From contig CM077150.1 in assembly GCA_039583875.1 (NCBI GenBank), positions 6,293,765-6,357,764 on the forward strand: a stretch of 64,000 nucleotides of DNA, given 5' to 3'. The position numbers were made by a program, and so were the translations under genes. Numbering within the stretch: the first letter of the stretch is position 1; every line of letters begins with the position of its first letter. The notes below the pieces were generated by a model. It was not told the DNA's origin. It saw nothing but the letters and a program-made list of their open reading frames with translations, and did not search any database. Shown piece by piece: positions 28,069 to 38,689 of this stretch. Origin of the DNA: Platanthera guangdongensis (taxonomy: Eukaryota > Streptophyta > Magnoliopsida > Asparagales > Orchidaceae).

Positions 28069-30071
28069 TTTTTTTATATATATATAGTTAAATGTTAACA
28101 TAATAGATACCCTTAGAATGTTTGCTTCCATGGACATCAAGTACGTGACTTGAATGTGAGAGCCCATGATTTATTTGAAGCTTCATTCTTAAAGGTCCCT
28201 GGTCGAGTATCATAATAGAAACTAAGGGTGATGATGATACATGAAGGTAGCACGTGTGTTGACTGATGACTGGTTCTCACAGGTCATGATATTGTGATAT
28301 CAAGTCATCACGTGGGTACTTGTTAGTGAACAAGTTGTACTGGACAGACCCAACCTGAGACTACTCTGTGGATTGTCATTCAATAGTGTCACGAGTAGGT
28401 CTCAATTGACAATGGTGTTGTGGTCCTTTGACCTGAAGTCACAGCATTCATCAAGTGAGGAAGAGCGTGCTTTGATGCCATCTAAAGTCTTCCTTGAGAA
28501 AGGTTGATGATAAGGGTGGTCGTTGGGCATGTTACGAATCATTTGGGTGTTTGTGTGTGAGCAGATATGGGATTTGTCTTCCTGTATGACAGGAGTTGCA
28601 TCCATGGGCCCCTTGATGGAACTGGACTGAGAAATGCATGCCATGCTGGTTGAGTCAATATGTGATATTGGACTCACCATTCTCTGGTAGTCCGTCCTGG
28701 ATCAAGAAAACTTGGATTGAGCTAAAACGAGGGTGACACGGTCCATGCCTCTAGTTCTTTCCGGATGTAAGGGACAAAGGGACAAAGACAACGCTGATAC
28801 ATTGGTCATAAAGGCTTATGAGTTATTAACTCTTATTGCTTGGGGAGCAATGATGCATTGCTAGATGCCGCTCATTGTTTGTGAGGTTTTTGGTTTGATA
28901 CTTTCGAGATCAAGTGGGAGTCTGTTGGAGTTACCATGATGATCTGGAAGTGTCAAACATCTAATCTCACTGCCAACGTAATATGAGCCTGCAGGTCGCA
29001 CATAAGAGATGTGGAGAAGTTGGATGACTGACTGTGTTGGTAAATGTTACCAATCACCGACCTGAATAGGGTTATGGGCAAGGTGTTGCCTTATAGGATC
29101 ATCGGGTTGGGCAAAGGTTGCCTTGAAGGCTGGTTAGGTTCGTCGTCCGAGGGTCAAAGACATTAGTCGAGAATGGTCTTCTGATTCCCGCCGATCGACG
29201 AGAATCACCTTGCTGATTCTCGCCGATCGACGAGAATCGTCGAGAATCAATTGTTGATTCTCGACGATCGACTACCTTGGCTATTGTCGTCGACCGCGGC
29301 TCGACGATCGTCGAGTATCATTATGTGTCGTCGAGCGTGGCTCGACGATCGGCGAGAATCGTCGAGTATTGTACTCTGATTCTCGCCGATCCAATGTGAT
29401 ACTCGCCGAATGATTCTCACCGAACCTGCTCAGTGATCTCGCCGATTGTCGCCGATTCTCACCGATTCATTCTCGCCGATTCTGAACCCTAGTTCTGGGT
29501 GGTCTGCGGATAGCGATTTTCCTGAGTTTATTTTATACTTTAAGTATAAATATAACACTTAGGGTTTCGGGAATATGTGCGATCTATCCCCTCTGTGCGA
29601 ATCGAACCCGACAGAAGGAGTTCCGCATTTCGCTTCGCCGATCCCGATCCCGATCCCGCCGCCGGAAACTGTTCCGCCGCCGCGTTTGCTCCGCTGCCAC
29701 CTCTCCTCCGGCGAGTGTCGCTGGTGCAGCTCTTCCTGGCACGGACCTAGCAGTCCGTGGAATAGCCGAGGTGCGGTCTTCTCCTTCCCGATCTTCTGTG
29801 CGACGGAAAGCTCGGCGTTCTCCCGCTCGTGTGGACTTCTGCAGAAACGTGGATACTATTCCACGTAGAACTCGCCACTAGCAAGAAGATAAAGTTTGGA
29901 GCTTCTCCGTTGAGTTGTGACTCAACGCCACCGAGGTAATTTTTGCCTAGTTTTGCTAACTTCTTGATTCAACCGTCATGGCTCGATCCGCATCTCTTTG
30001 GGTTTTTCTTGATGTTTTCCTTTTTCGCTGCGTGCACAAGTGTTGTGCCAACCCTATAGAGAAACCCAACA
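28069..30071 (+). mobile_element. Copia-2: 3' part of a second Copia-1-family element
   Basis: 28069-28922 matches the Copia-1 3' untranslated region and 28923-30071 matches its LTR, with more differences than between the two Copia-1 LTRs. It is joined at 30071/30072 to the gag of family-2 copy 2 at the position equivalent to about 8383 in copy 1. The right-hand flank is AAACT. The left end is lost in the gap. Confidence 0.9.
28923..30071 (+). repeat. 3' LTR of Copia-2
   Basis: TGTTGGAGTT...AACCCAACA, 1149 bp. Keeps the U3 cluster of GATTCTCGNCGA inverted repeats at about 29180-29480 with its own changes, and a TATA-like stretch near 29540. Confidence 0.9.
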
Positions 30072-30840
30072 AAACTGATCCGTGAAAAATTGGGTAGGCT
30101 CTGCAAAGTTTTTGATTTCTCCCTCTTTCAGATAATGAAACCAGGTGCGAGCTTCTTCTTTTAGTGTTGTTGGGAACACTTGACACGAGTGGGTCTGGGC
30201 CATTGTATATGCGCATAATGACTTCAAAGTTTCTAGCATGCTCCAGAGGGTCGTCTGACCTATCAATTGTCTCGAAATCGCGGAGTTAGATCCCAGGTGG
30301 AGCGGGATACGCCAGGACCGACAGAGCTAGCGGGGAGATGCGGCGGTCGGGGCATCCTACATTTGCGTCTTGGTGCCCCAGTGTCCATATTCCTCCCTAA
30401 TCGCGCGTCTCGCTTCCTCATGAGTGTCTTCTATCATCCACTTCCTTCGTCACACAAAAGTTTCCTTGTGTGCGCCTCGGTAGCCCATCAGGTATTGCGG
30501 GGTGTGCGAAGCTGTCAGCGCCGGACGATTCTTCTGCGATGGGATCATTTGAGCGAGCAGTGTCCTCTGGCATTATCTGACTTGGGATCTGCGGTGGTTG
30601 ATCTTTTGGTGCTATGTCTGTGTTGGGGGCGCGACGATCCCTTAGGTCTCTTAGCAAGGTGAGCACCTTTGTGTGGCGCTCCCTTATCAGACGTCTGCAT
30701 TCTTCCCATGATGCTTGGGATGTAGTGATAGTGGATCCCCACTGAAGCAAGGTGTTTCCCGCGGGCGTGTTGGAGGGGGCTGGGTTGGTGTGCTCCTCCA
30801 GTGGCACGTCACTGGCAGTTTGTGCGTTTCTCTTTGTCAT
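30072..30840 (-). pseudogene. gag: Gag remnant of family-2 copy 2
   Basis: 30072-30266 encodes SCQVFPTTLKEEARTWFHYL and KNFAEPTQFFTDQF, matching the Gag domain of copy 1 (QAFPTTLKGQARAWF). 30418-30840 encodes a charged N-terminal segment with ECRRLIRERHTKVLTLLRDL, which in copy 1 is not open. The two are in different frames and the gene is cut by Copia-2, so it is dead. Confidence 0.7.
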
Positions 30841-30908
30841 TGTTGTTGGTCGAGTGTGTTTTCATGATGCTAGCGTTGTTTCCATGAAGTTGCAGAGTTT
30901 GAGAACAT

Positions 30909-30926
30909 TTTCCCACATACAACGCC
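30909..30926 (-). promoter_or_regulatory. Primer-binding site of family-2 copy 2
   Basis: The minus strand reads TGGCGTTGTATGTGGGAA, four bases inside the LTR and clearly homologous to the copy-1 site with several substitutions. Confidence 0.65.
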
Positions 30927-30930
30927 AAAC

Positions 30931-30958
30931 TGTTGCAGGTCACACAGCTTTTCCCCGG
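30931..30958 (-). repeat. 5' LTR of family-2 copy 2, inner fragment
   Basis: TGTTGCAGGTCACACAGC and ttttccccgg, matching the start of the 3' LTR at 13616. Cut by the family-1 solo LTR; its last five bases CCCGG are the target duplication. Confidence 0.8.
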
Positions 30959-31752
30959 TGTACAACCCCGTATTCGTTGAGTGAGATCCTCCGACAAGTT
31001 CAAGGCATAGCAGGAGGACTTTTAGGTTCAGGTCAGACAAAGTGGTGAGTGTGGTAGGCTGGCCCGCACTCGCCCAACGCATCAAGGAGCTTTTGCCATT
31101 GTCAGGAGGGGCAGTTAGGCTCTTAGGCGAGTGTGGTCTTCATCATGCATTCGCCCAAGGCTCGCGCCTTAATACGCACTTAGGAGGGTTTTCGCCAAGA
31201 CGGGTGAGTGATGGGTAAAGCCAGCACTCGCCTAAGAGGTGAATGCATGGCTCATCCAGCATTCGCTGCTTCAGACGAGTGGTGTTTCTACGGACTACTC
31301 CCCAGTGGGATCTCGGGGAAAAATTACCTAGATGCCCCGGGGGGCCTGCAAATAACCTTCTTCGACAGCGGAGTTACGTTGTTGGCAGACCCAATTGGGC
31401 TGCGTATAGCAGTTCTGAATAACGGGGTTGCGCTGTTGGCAGACCAAACTTGGAAATCTATAAATAGACCCGAGGGGGTACCTTTGGAGGGACGAATTCT
31501 TATCTTCTTCCTCAGGCTTTTCTTAGCAAGCTTTGAGTGTCCTTAAAGGTGCCCAAGCTCAGCATTGGCTTGGGAGGGGAAGCACTCTTAGATCTTCCGG
31601 GCGTGTGTTGGGAATTCCTCGCTGGGACCTCGATTGTGTTCTTGGGTTTCCGAGTCTTTGGTCTGGGGTGCTAGCTCGAGGGAAGTAAGTGTGAGGTCAC
31701 ACTCCTTTTGGGACCCCGAACTCCACAACAGACCGATTTTCAGGTTTCAACA
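30959..31752 (+). mobile_element. Solo LTR of family-1 gypsy, TSD CCCGG
   Basis: Ends TGTACAACCCCG and ...GGTTTCAACA with exact CCCGG duplications at 30954-30958 and 31753-31757. It carries CTCGCC/GGCGAG words in U3 and a TATA box (ctataaatagaccc) near 31458. No internal sequence remains, as expected after LTR-LTR recombination. It defines the ends of the 2399-3429 LTR. Confidence 0.9.
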
Positions 31753-31757
31753 CCCGG

Positions 31758-32783
31758 CTCAGAGAATCATACCGCCTTAGCTCGGAATTGGACTGACCGC
31801 GCAAACAGTCAAAGAAAAATAGTAGCATATGACAATACTTTTTTGACGTGAAAAATCCGAAAAGGGTGAAGAACCACGCAGTCGGATCTGTGTTGTGCCA
31901 AAATCCACTATTTCGTTGGAGATTACAAGAGTGAGATGATTCCCTTTATGGTGACATGTCACCTCTCTGTTACAATTACAAAATACAAAAATGATGAAAA
32001 TGACATTATGTCCTCAGAGTCTCGATGGAAGCGCTCCAGCTGGGAAAATGACTAAGTTTATGGAAACTCGATGGAAGTGTTCTAACTAGAAAAAATCTCC
32101 AAGTCCACGGAGCCTCAATGTAGCGCTCCTGCAAACGTAGAGCCTTGGTGGGAGCACTCCCACGGAGAAGAACATTGTGTCTTGGAAACTTGACAGAGCC
32201 TTTTCGCTAGAAGAGGAGCAGAGTGAATTCCTGAGTGGAGGATCGGTCTAAGTCCACAACCTCGCCAAAAAACCTCAGAGTTATTTCTAACCTCTGGAGT
32301 TGTTTGTCTTCAAATGAAGTATTGAAGATCTTTTTATAATTTTCTGGAGGGTCGCGTCGGTAATAGCGTCAGGGCTGAATTTGTGCCGGCGAATGATGTC
32401 GATCCATTTCAATCACCTGGATCACCAAATTTAGCGAAATGATGAAAGTGCCACTCGGGCGGTCTAGGAAGTGTGCCCAACGGTGGCGACGACCAACGAC
32501 GTTCGAAGGTGATGGCGGTGGCCGGAGGCGGCGCCGGTTGCCGGCGCGCTCTGCGCGCGCCCGCAGGCCGCACGCACTGGCCTCGCGAGCCCGCAGGCCA
32601 CACGTCCGCCTGCATCCTTCGCACGCGCACGCCGCGAGTGAGTGCGTGGGGGTTGGCCGCTGGCGCGTGGGTGCGCTGCCCGCGCGCGCGTGCCACTTGT
32701 GCAGGTCCGTGTTTGATTTTGCCCTCTTCTCGGATGTTTTCGGGCCTTTAGGATGAGGGTCTTTCTGCGTGCGGCTTGTCCGG
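31758..32783 (-). repeat. 5' LTR of family-2 copy 2, middle fragment
   Basis: Collinear with 13644 onward of the 3' LTR (cagagaatcat, gtcaaagaaaaatagta, ccggatctgtg-like block, ctcgatggaagcgctc repeats, ttttctggagggtcgcgtcgg). It ends in TTGTCCGG, the hAT target site. Confidence 0.85.
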
Positions 32784-33049
32784 TAGTCCTGTACAAAAGG
32801 CCCGGGCCCAGTGGGCCGGCCCGAGCCCGGCCCGGCGAAAGCCTTTTTCGGCCCGGCCCGGAAAAGCCCGGCCCGGGCCGAGACCGGGCTCTGGGCCCTT
32901 ACAGGGCCCTGGTTTTGGGGGCTAGCCCGGCCCGATGCCCGGCCCGGGCCGGGCCGGGCAAAGCCCGAAAATCGGGCCGGCCTGGGCCCGGACCCGGGCC
33001 CAGGCGAAGCCCGGACCGGGCCGCACGCCGGCCCGGACCTGCTGCCAAC

Positions 33050-33180
33050 GGCTCTAAGAGCCGTTGGAAATCCAACGGCTCTTAGAGCCGTTGGAACTGC
33101 AGCCAGCAGGGCTGCAACAGCCCTGCTGGCTGCAGTGTTTTGGCCTAGGGCCTAGGCAAAAGCCTAGGCCCTAGGCCATA
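33050..33180. repeat. Cluster of four hairpins in hAT 5' subterminal region
   Basis: Consecutive near-perfect inverted repeats: two around caacggctcttagagccgttg, one around ctgctggctgcag, and one around gcctaggccctaggc. They lie between the GC-rich subterminal motifs and the CT-rich leader. Confidence 0.75.
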
Positions 33181-33234
33181 TTTTATTAAAAAAAAATATA
33201 TATTTTTTTTTATAAAATCCCCCCCCCCCCCTAC

Positions 33235-33260
33235 CCGATCCCCCCTCTCTCTCTCTTCCA

Positions 33261-33312
<52 letters not shown>

Positions 33313-33393
33313 TCCACTCACTCACTCTCTCTCTTTTCACTCTCTCTCTCACTTATTCTCTCCCTCTCTTACTCTCTTACTCTCTCTCGCTGC
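33235..33393 (+). repeat. CT microsatellite upstream of hAT transposase
   Basis: Mostly (CT)n with short interruptions, ending at the transposase ATG at 33394. Probably the 5' untranslated region or promoter-proximal part of the transposase gene. Confidence 0.8.
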
Positions 33394-33975
33394 ATGGCAT
33401 CATCGTCCTCAACGCCGGCGTCGTCGACTCAAAGCACGGCCGAAGTGGTGGAGCATAATCGGAGGGCGCCCGTCTGGGAGCATTTCGACAAGGTTAAAGT
33501 CGGCGACGAATTCAAGGCGCGGTGCAAGTTGTGCTCAAAGTTGCTAACTCTTACCGGCAACTCAACACTATCGAGACACGCTAAGTCCTGTTTTGCAAAG
33601 CAAGCTCCCGAGTCCAGTCAGGGACAAATATCAGCATCAGGACAAATTTGGACGTACGATCAAGCAAGACAGCGAGACCTACAGGTGAAAAACGTCATCA
33701 GACGTGGGTTGCCATTCAGTCACTATGACAACGATGAGACGACAGAGTATATACACGAAGGGCTTCAGCCCAAATATCAACAGGTAAGTAGATCCACTAT
33801 TAGACGCGACGCACTTAAATTATATTTTGACGCAAAACAAGATTTAATAAAAATTTTTGAAACTTTCGAGGGACGTGTGAGTTTAACGAGCGACGTTTGG
33901 AGTAGTAGCGTTAGGGTAGGGTTATCTTATATTTGTATAACGGCTCATTGGATCGATCCGTTTCATGGGATTTAA
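33394..33975 (+). pseudogene. hAT transposase N-terminus, BED zinc finger
   Basis: Starts ATGGCATCATCG. Residues about 27-70 form a BED-type zinc finger (PVWEHFDKVKVGDEFKARC, then C-x2-C, H and C in SRHAKSC) used to bind DNA. Then come RNVIRRGLPFSHYDN-like sequence and SLTSDVWSSSVRVGLSYICI, which contains the first catalytic aspartate region of hAT RNase H-fold transposases. The frame is lost after HWIDPFHGI, with stops and shifts until 34185. It is not functional as it stands. Confidence 0.85.
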
Positions 33976-34184
33976 ATAAGCGCGTAATATGTTTTTGAAG
34001 TTTTGAATTCCGCACACGGGTAAGGCTATATATTCGGTAATTATTAAATGTTTGCGTGAATTTAAAATAAAGGATAAAATAATGAGTATTTCTTTTGATA
34101 ACGCTAGTAATAACCACACCGCAGTAGAGTGATAAAACGTGAATTAAAACCAATGCTCAACGGTGCGTTTTTCACACTCGATGT

Positions 34185-34436
34185 GTGTGTCACGTTTTAA
34201 ACTTAGTGGTACAGGATAGTTTAGAAGCTATGGAACCATATGTTGAGAAAATTCGTACTATGCTTAGATTTATTTATTGTACCAAACAGCGAAGTCAAGA
34301 TTTTCGAAAATTTGTGATCGCACAAGGTCAAAAATATTTGAAACCTCAATTTGATATGCCTGTAAGATGGAACTCCACATATAAAATGTTAAAAAGAGCG
34401 TTTCAACAAAAAACTTCTTATGAAATTTCACTATGA
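34185..34436 (+). pseudogene. hAT transposase middle fragment
   Basis: CHVLNLVVQDSLEAMEPYVEKI and MPVRWNSTYKMLKRA, the conserved segment around the second catalytic region of RICESLEEPER-type hAT transposases. It is separated from its neighbours by frameshifts. Confidence 0.85.
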
Positions 34437-35078
34437 CAAATAATCATAATTTAACTGATAACGATTGGGACGTACTATTTCATTACATGGATTTATTAAA
34501 TGTTTTTATAGGGCGACTGTTTTTTATCTGGTGTTTATTATCCCACTAGCTCGTTAGTATTGAAAATTTTGTAAATATCGCACAAAAACTTAACTATTTA
34601 AGCAACACTCGGATGGCTTCCTTTAATTGAAGTAATAGAAGAAAAATTTTTAAAATATTATAGAGAAATGCCTCCTGCATTTTCATGCGCCGCCGCTTAA
34701 ACCCGTTATTCGCTGTAGACGGCGTAGAAAATTTAATAGATGAAATTAACGTTAACTTAGACATAAATATAAGTTTCGATGACGTTTACGACGTTAGTTA
34801 CTACTAAATTTAATTCTATTTTTACCGAATGTTTTAATTATTACGACAACTTATATGGCTCACGACCACGAGAAGAAATAACACAATCTATGACAAAAGA
34901 TTCTTTTACAAATAAAATTTAGAATTAGCTTCCAGAAAAAAAAAACACGCACATCGAGTAGTTTAACGAATTAGGACTGTATACGAAAACACAATTTCGT
35001 GATTTTATGACTACGGAAGAGATCGAAAACTTCGATATCTTAAAGTGATGGAAAAGTAAAGCTAATACCTATCCTATT
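34437..35078 (+). pseudogene. Decayed hAT transposase insertion domain
   Basis: AT-rich, with short fragments of likely coding origin in several frames and multiple stops. It links the middle and C-terminal fragments. Confidence 0.5.
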
Positions 35079-35309
35079 TTGGCCTATATGACCCGTGATT
35101 TACTAACAATTCAAGCTAGTACAGTAGCTTCGGAGTCCGCTTTTTCTCTTAGTGGCAGGATTTTGAACACGCGGAGGAGCCGACTAAATGAAGAATCACT
35201 CGAACTATGCATCTGCTACAAGGATTATTTGGATGCTACGAATAGGAAGCAACACATTTCAGCGTTGGAGGAGAGCTCCGAGGAAATGAAGAGGAGATGG
35301 ACAATCTGA
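35079..35309 (+). pseudogene. hAT transposase C-terminal dimerisation domain
   Basis: Just upstream, in frame, is WKSKANTYPILA; then MTRDLLTIQASTVASESAFS, SGRILNTRRSRLNEESLE and the final CYKDYLDATNRK. This is the hAT C-terminal dimerisation motif, well preserved. The last 300 bp of the element after it are T-rich and then GC-rich. Confidence 0.9.
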
Positions 35310-35679
35310 ATTTATAAAAATGTAATTTTTTTTATTATCATTTAAATAATAAATTTCTTTTTTTTTCTATTTTTTTTTAAAAGTGTAATTTTGTTTTTTA
35401 AATTTTCAATATTAATAAAATTTTTTATTCTAATTTTTATTTCATTTTTTTAATTTTTTTAAGTATTTTTTTTTTTTAAGAGGGCCCGCCTGGGCCCGGC
35501 CCGGCCCGGCCCGCCTGGCCCGGGGGGCCGGCTCGGGCCCCTTCCCGGGGTCAAAGCCCGGCCCGGCCCGAGCCCCGAAAGAAAGGGCCCGGGCTCGGCC
35601 CGGTTTGCAAAAGCCCGGGCCCGATCAGGCCCGGTCCGGGCTGGCCCGATCGGGCCTTTTGGGCAGGCCTGTTGTCCGG

Positions 35680-35754
35680 TTGAGTTGGCTTGCCCGCGTG
35701 TCTTCAATGAGAGTCTCTCGGATCGGATTCCGAAATTTAAAGGAGAACCCATCA
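35680..35754 (-). repeat. 5' LTR of family-2 copy 2, outer fragment
   Basis: ttgagttggcttgcccgcgtgtc...aggagaacccatca matches 14570-14646 of the 3' LTR. This is the end of the whole nested block. Confidence 0.8.
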
Positions 35755-35794
35755 TCTGTATATGTATATCTTTTCATAACATACTTGTAAATTC

Positions 35795-36209
35795 AGGCGA
35801 TTGTTAACCGCAAGTTGTTATTGGCTAGTCGCACCCCAAAATCTCCTAACTTTTTGCGTCATTTCGAAATACGTTTTGTACATGCAATTTTAGGAAAGTG
35901 TTCAACACAAAAGTTATAGATATCGACGAGATCTACCACTTTCGTGTTGAATACTTTTCCTGAAATTGCATGTACAAGCCGTATTTCTGAAAGTCGCAAA
36001 ATCTGGGCATATTTCCAAAGTATGTCTTGTAGATGCTTTTTTAGGAAAAGTGCGCAACACGAAATTGTAGATCTCGACGAGAACTATAACTTTCGTGTTG
36101 CGCATTTTTCCTAAAATTGCATGTACAAGACGTATTTCGAAAAAGCGCGAACAATTATAAGATTTTGGGGTGTGACTAGCCAATAACGGGTCGCGGTTAA
36201 CAATCGCCT
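35795..36209. mobile_element. Fold-back MITE, copy A
   Basis: Inverted termini AGGCGATTGTTAACCGC are exact for 17 bp and continue imperfectly (ttattggctagtc...ccccaaaatct). The interior holds two further inverted modules built on tttcgtgttg and acttttcctaaaat, separated by gtagatctcgacgag. A clear target duplication was not found (TAAATT occurs near both ends). A relative is at about 40925-41330. Confidence 0.7.
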
Positions 36210-36251
36210 AAATTAATTGACTCTTTCAGTCTTTCTATATGACTATATATG

Positions 36252-37316
36252 TAGAGCTGTCGCGGTTCCGGTTCGGTTCCGGTTCTACTAAAACCATGAA
36301 GCGAACCAATAAGGTAACAGTTCTTCATATTAGAACCAAGACCTTACTTGGTTTGACCGGTTCCGGTTCTGGTTCAGACTTAATTTTTGGAACCGTCGTG
36401 TCAACGGTTCTGGTTACGATTCATCAAGAACCAAAATCAAACCGGTCACTATCGGTTCGGTCCGGTTCTAATCAGTTCCAACTAAAACCAAAATCAAACT
36501 TGACGGAATGAAATAAGAGCGGGCTGCAAATAGTAAAGCTCAAAACAATATCGAAATAGGAATAATTTTGTTGTGCACTTCTCGACGGTCTTTTCCACGA
36601 TCGGTGAGATAGTATCAATTGCCTTTCCTACGCGTGTAGATTTGTCACAAATTCTAGTGGGTTGCGCACGTCTCGTCAGCATGCTCAATCGTAACACGCA
36701 TACAATTAGTTGTCTTTCATAATTACTAATAAATAGTAGTTTGTATATTTTCTATATTTTTAAATAAAATATTTCAAAAAATATGTAAGTAAAATTGAAA
36801 TATATTATATAACTGTATAAAAATAAAAAATGCACTGCAAAAATTGACTCAAAGCGCATCAATGTCAAACATATACCATACGGTTTTTTATGCGGTGAAG
36901 TTTTTGTTCGATCAAAATCGAGTCTCCTTTTGTGCGATTGCGGTTTTGGATTCAAACTGTAACAACTTCACTCGTGATAGTAAGTATAAATATTATAGAT
37001 AAATTATAAAATAATAATAATAATAAATATAATAATAACGGATTGCGGTCGGTTTTCTACTACGGTCCGGTTGCGGATCGGGTCTAAATCTTGAAATACT
37101 GAGACTGCTTGAGACTTGTATGTTGCGGTTGTCCGTTTTCGGTTCCGGTTCCGGTCCGGATAATAAAATGTAAGAACCACATCCGAACCAATGTTGTTCC
37201 GGTTCCAAAATTCAAACCGAACCCGAATAATTTGTAAACGATTTGATCCGATTTTTTGTGGTTTCCATTCGGTTCGATTTGATTTGCGGTTTTCGATTTT
37301 AAGTGACATGTCTGTA
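36252..37316. mobile_element. Non-autonomous hAT-like element rich in GGTTC, TSD TATATATG
   Basis: Flanked by TATATATG at 36244-36251 and 37317-37324 (8 bp, but low-complexity). Termini TAGAGCTGTC and, reverse-complemented, TACAGACATGTC are imperfect inverted repeats. Both subterminal regions (36260-36490 and 37040-37280) are packed with GGTTC/CGGTTCCGGTT words in opposite orientation, and the centre is AT-rich. No transposase. It ends 145 bp before the putative splice acceptor of the SDR exon. Confidence 0.65.
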
Positions 37317-37461
37317 TATATATGTAATTTAATTTTATAATCATGCCTATTTTATAGGGGTAACGAACTTGATATTTGGGTCATGAATTTCTCTCTTTGT
37401 TTTTCATTTTCGCCCCCCAGAATCTCTCACTCTTCTTTCGTTTTCATTTGGATTTTGGAAG

Positions 37462-38263
37462 CCTTGAAGGAAAGGTTGCGTTGATAACCGGGGGAGCCGC
37501 CGGCATCGGGAAAAGCATAGCCAGACTGTTCTCGATCCATGGGGCGAAAATCTGCATCGCCGATATTTTCGACGAGGCAGGCAGAATCCTCTGCGAGTCC
37601 ATCGGCGGCGACCAGATCGCCTCCTTCCTCCACTGCGACGTCACCGTCGAGGATGACATCCGACGCGCCGTCGACTTCACCGCCGAGAAGCACGGGACCA
37701 TCGACATCCTGGTGAATAACGCCGGCGTCACGGGCCCGAAGATCGCCGACATTCGAGACGTCGCGCTGGAGGACTTCAAGAGGGTCTTCGATGTGAATGT
37801 GAACGGCGTTTTCCTCGGAATGAAGCACGCCGGACGGGTGATGATCCCTCGGGGCCGGGGATCGATAATCTCGCTGGCGAGCGTGTCGAGCATTCAGGGC
37901 GGATTCGGCCCCCATGGCTACACGGCGTCGAAGCACGCCGTCGCCGGGCTCACCAAGAGCGTCGCCGCCGAGCTGGGAAAGCACGGGATTCGTGTGAACT
38001 GCGTGTCGCCCTACGCGATCCCGACGGATCTCGCAATGGCGCATCTGCCGGAAGATCAACGGACCGACGAGAACGCGTTGAAGGGTTTCTTCTCCTTTGT
38101 GGGGCGACACGCCAATCTGAAGGGTGTGGATGTGATGCCGGAGGATGTGGCGTACGCCGTTCTTTACCTGGCGAGCGATGAATCCAGGTACGTCAGCGGC
38201 TTGAATCTGACCGTCGACGGCGCCGTTACCGGCGTCAACACTTCCCTTCGACAATTCGAGTGA
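37462..38263 (+). CDS. ABA2-like short-chain dehydrogenase/reductase, main exon
   Basis: Classical SDR of the plant SDR110C group, closest by memory to xanthoxin dehydrogenase (ABA2), which oxidises xanthoxin to abscisic aldehyde in the cytosol; related members act on terpenoid or lignan alcohols, so the substrate is open. Visible: cofactor motif TGGAAGIG, Asp after strand two (ICIADIF, favouring NAD over NADP), NNAG, catalytic Ser in SLASVSS, YTASK, and the ABA2-like tail SPYAIPTDLAMAHLPED...GLNLTVDG. No in-frame ATG lies upstream of the Rossmann fold. A pyrimidine-rich tract ending in AG at 37460-37461 suggests this is exon 2 of a two-exon gene, split just before LEGKVA as in the family. 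Exon 1 was not found; mobile DNA fills the upstream region. Stop TGA at 38261. Confidence 0.85.
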
Positions 38264-38685
38264 CCGATGCTGTACTTTCCGATCAGATCCGCTCCTAAAA
38301 TCTTAATTTCTTGTTTCTTCTCGGGCCGGAGTGGAAGAAGTTCGATTTTGGGGCGGATTTGATCGGCGGTGAGCATTGATCTTCCATGTTTGTCGAAGAA
38401 GATGACGATGAAGCCATCGGTTTTGGTTTTTCTTTGTCTAATAATATTTCCGGTGAAGCATTTCATCAAACATTTGTGTTGACTGACGGTTAAATGTTGT
38501 TTAATTTTGAGCATTCATATTAGCATCGGAATTTTGACTATACATTTGAGTATTCCCAAGCACTATTTTTAGTGAACATAAAAATAGATACTTATTACTC
38601 ACAAATCATAAACGTTTATCCTTAAATCAAAATTTTGGTCTTTATAAATTACTATTAGCAGAACTTGAATCTTGACGAGATACTT
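38264..38685 (+). other. SDR 3' flank
   Basis: Probable 3' untranslated region (to about 38500) followed by AT-rich sequence. No gene or repeat recognised. Confidence 0.4.
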
Positions 38686-38689
38686 TAGA

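Larger units (their letters stand above)
32784..35671 (+). mobile_element. hAT transposon, degenerate, TSD TTGTCCGG
   Basis: Exact 8-bp duplication TTGTCCGG (32776-32783 and 35672-35679), diagnostic of hAT. Imperfect termini TAGTCCTGTACAAAAGGCCC and, reverse-complemented at the right, CAGGCCTGCCCAAAAGGCCC. Both ends carry many GGCCCGG/CCGGGCC subterminal motifs. Inside are a CT-rich leader and a frameshifted transposase of the BED-finger RICESLEEPER/Ac type. 2888 bp long, inserted in a family-2 LTR. Confidence 0.95.
13616..35754 (-). mobile_element. Family-2 gag-only LTR retrotransposon, copy 2, with nested insertions
   Basis: 3' LTR 13616-14646, internal remnants 14647-15575, 23806-27568 and 30072-30930, and a 5' LTR split into 30931-30958, 31758-32783 and 35680-35754. 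Outer flanks TATGT (13611-13615) and TCTGT (35755-35759) agree at four of five bases, consistent with an aged target duplication. Five later elements lie inside: Copia-1, the fold-back array, Copia-2, a family-1 solo LTR and a hAT transposon. No pol is visible. The internal body is minisatellite arrays as in copy 1, though only the 45-bp type is shared. Confidence 0.75.

Noticed and set aside
27520..28167. Open frames crossing the N run
   Set aside because: They consist mostly of unknown bases and have no evidential value.
37427..38254. 275-codon frame antisense to the SDR exon
   Set aside because: Shadow of a GC-rich coding exon; the sense strand has all SDR motifs in order.
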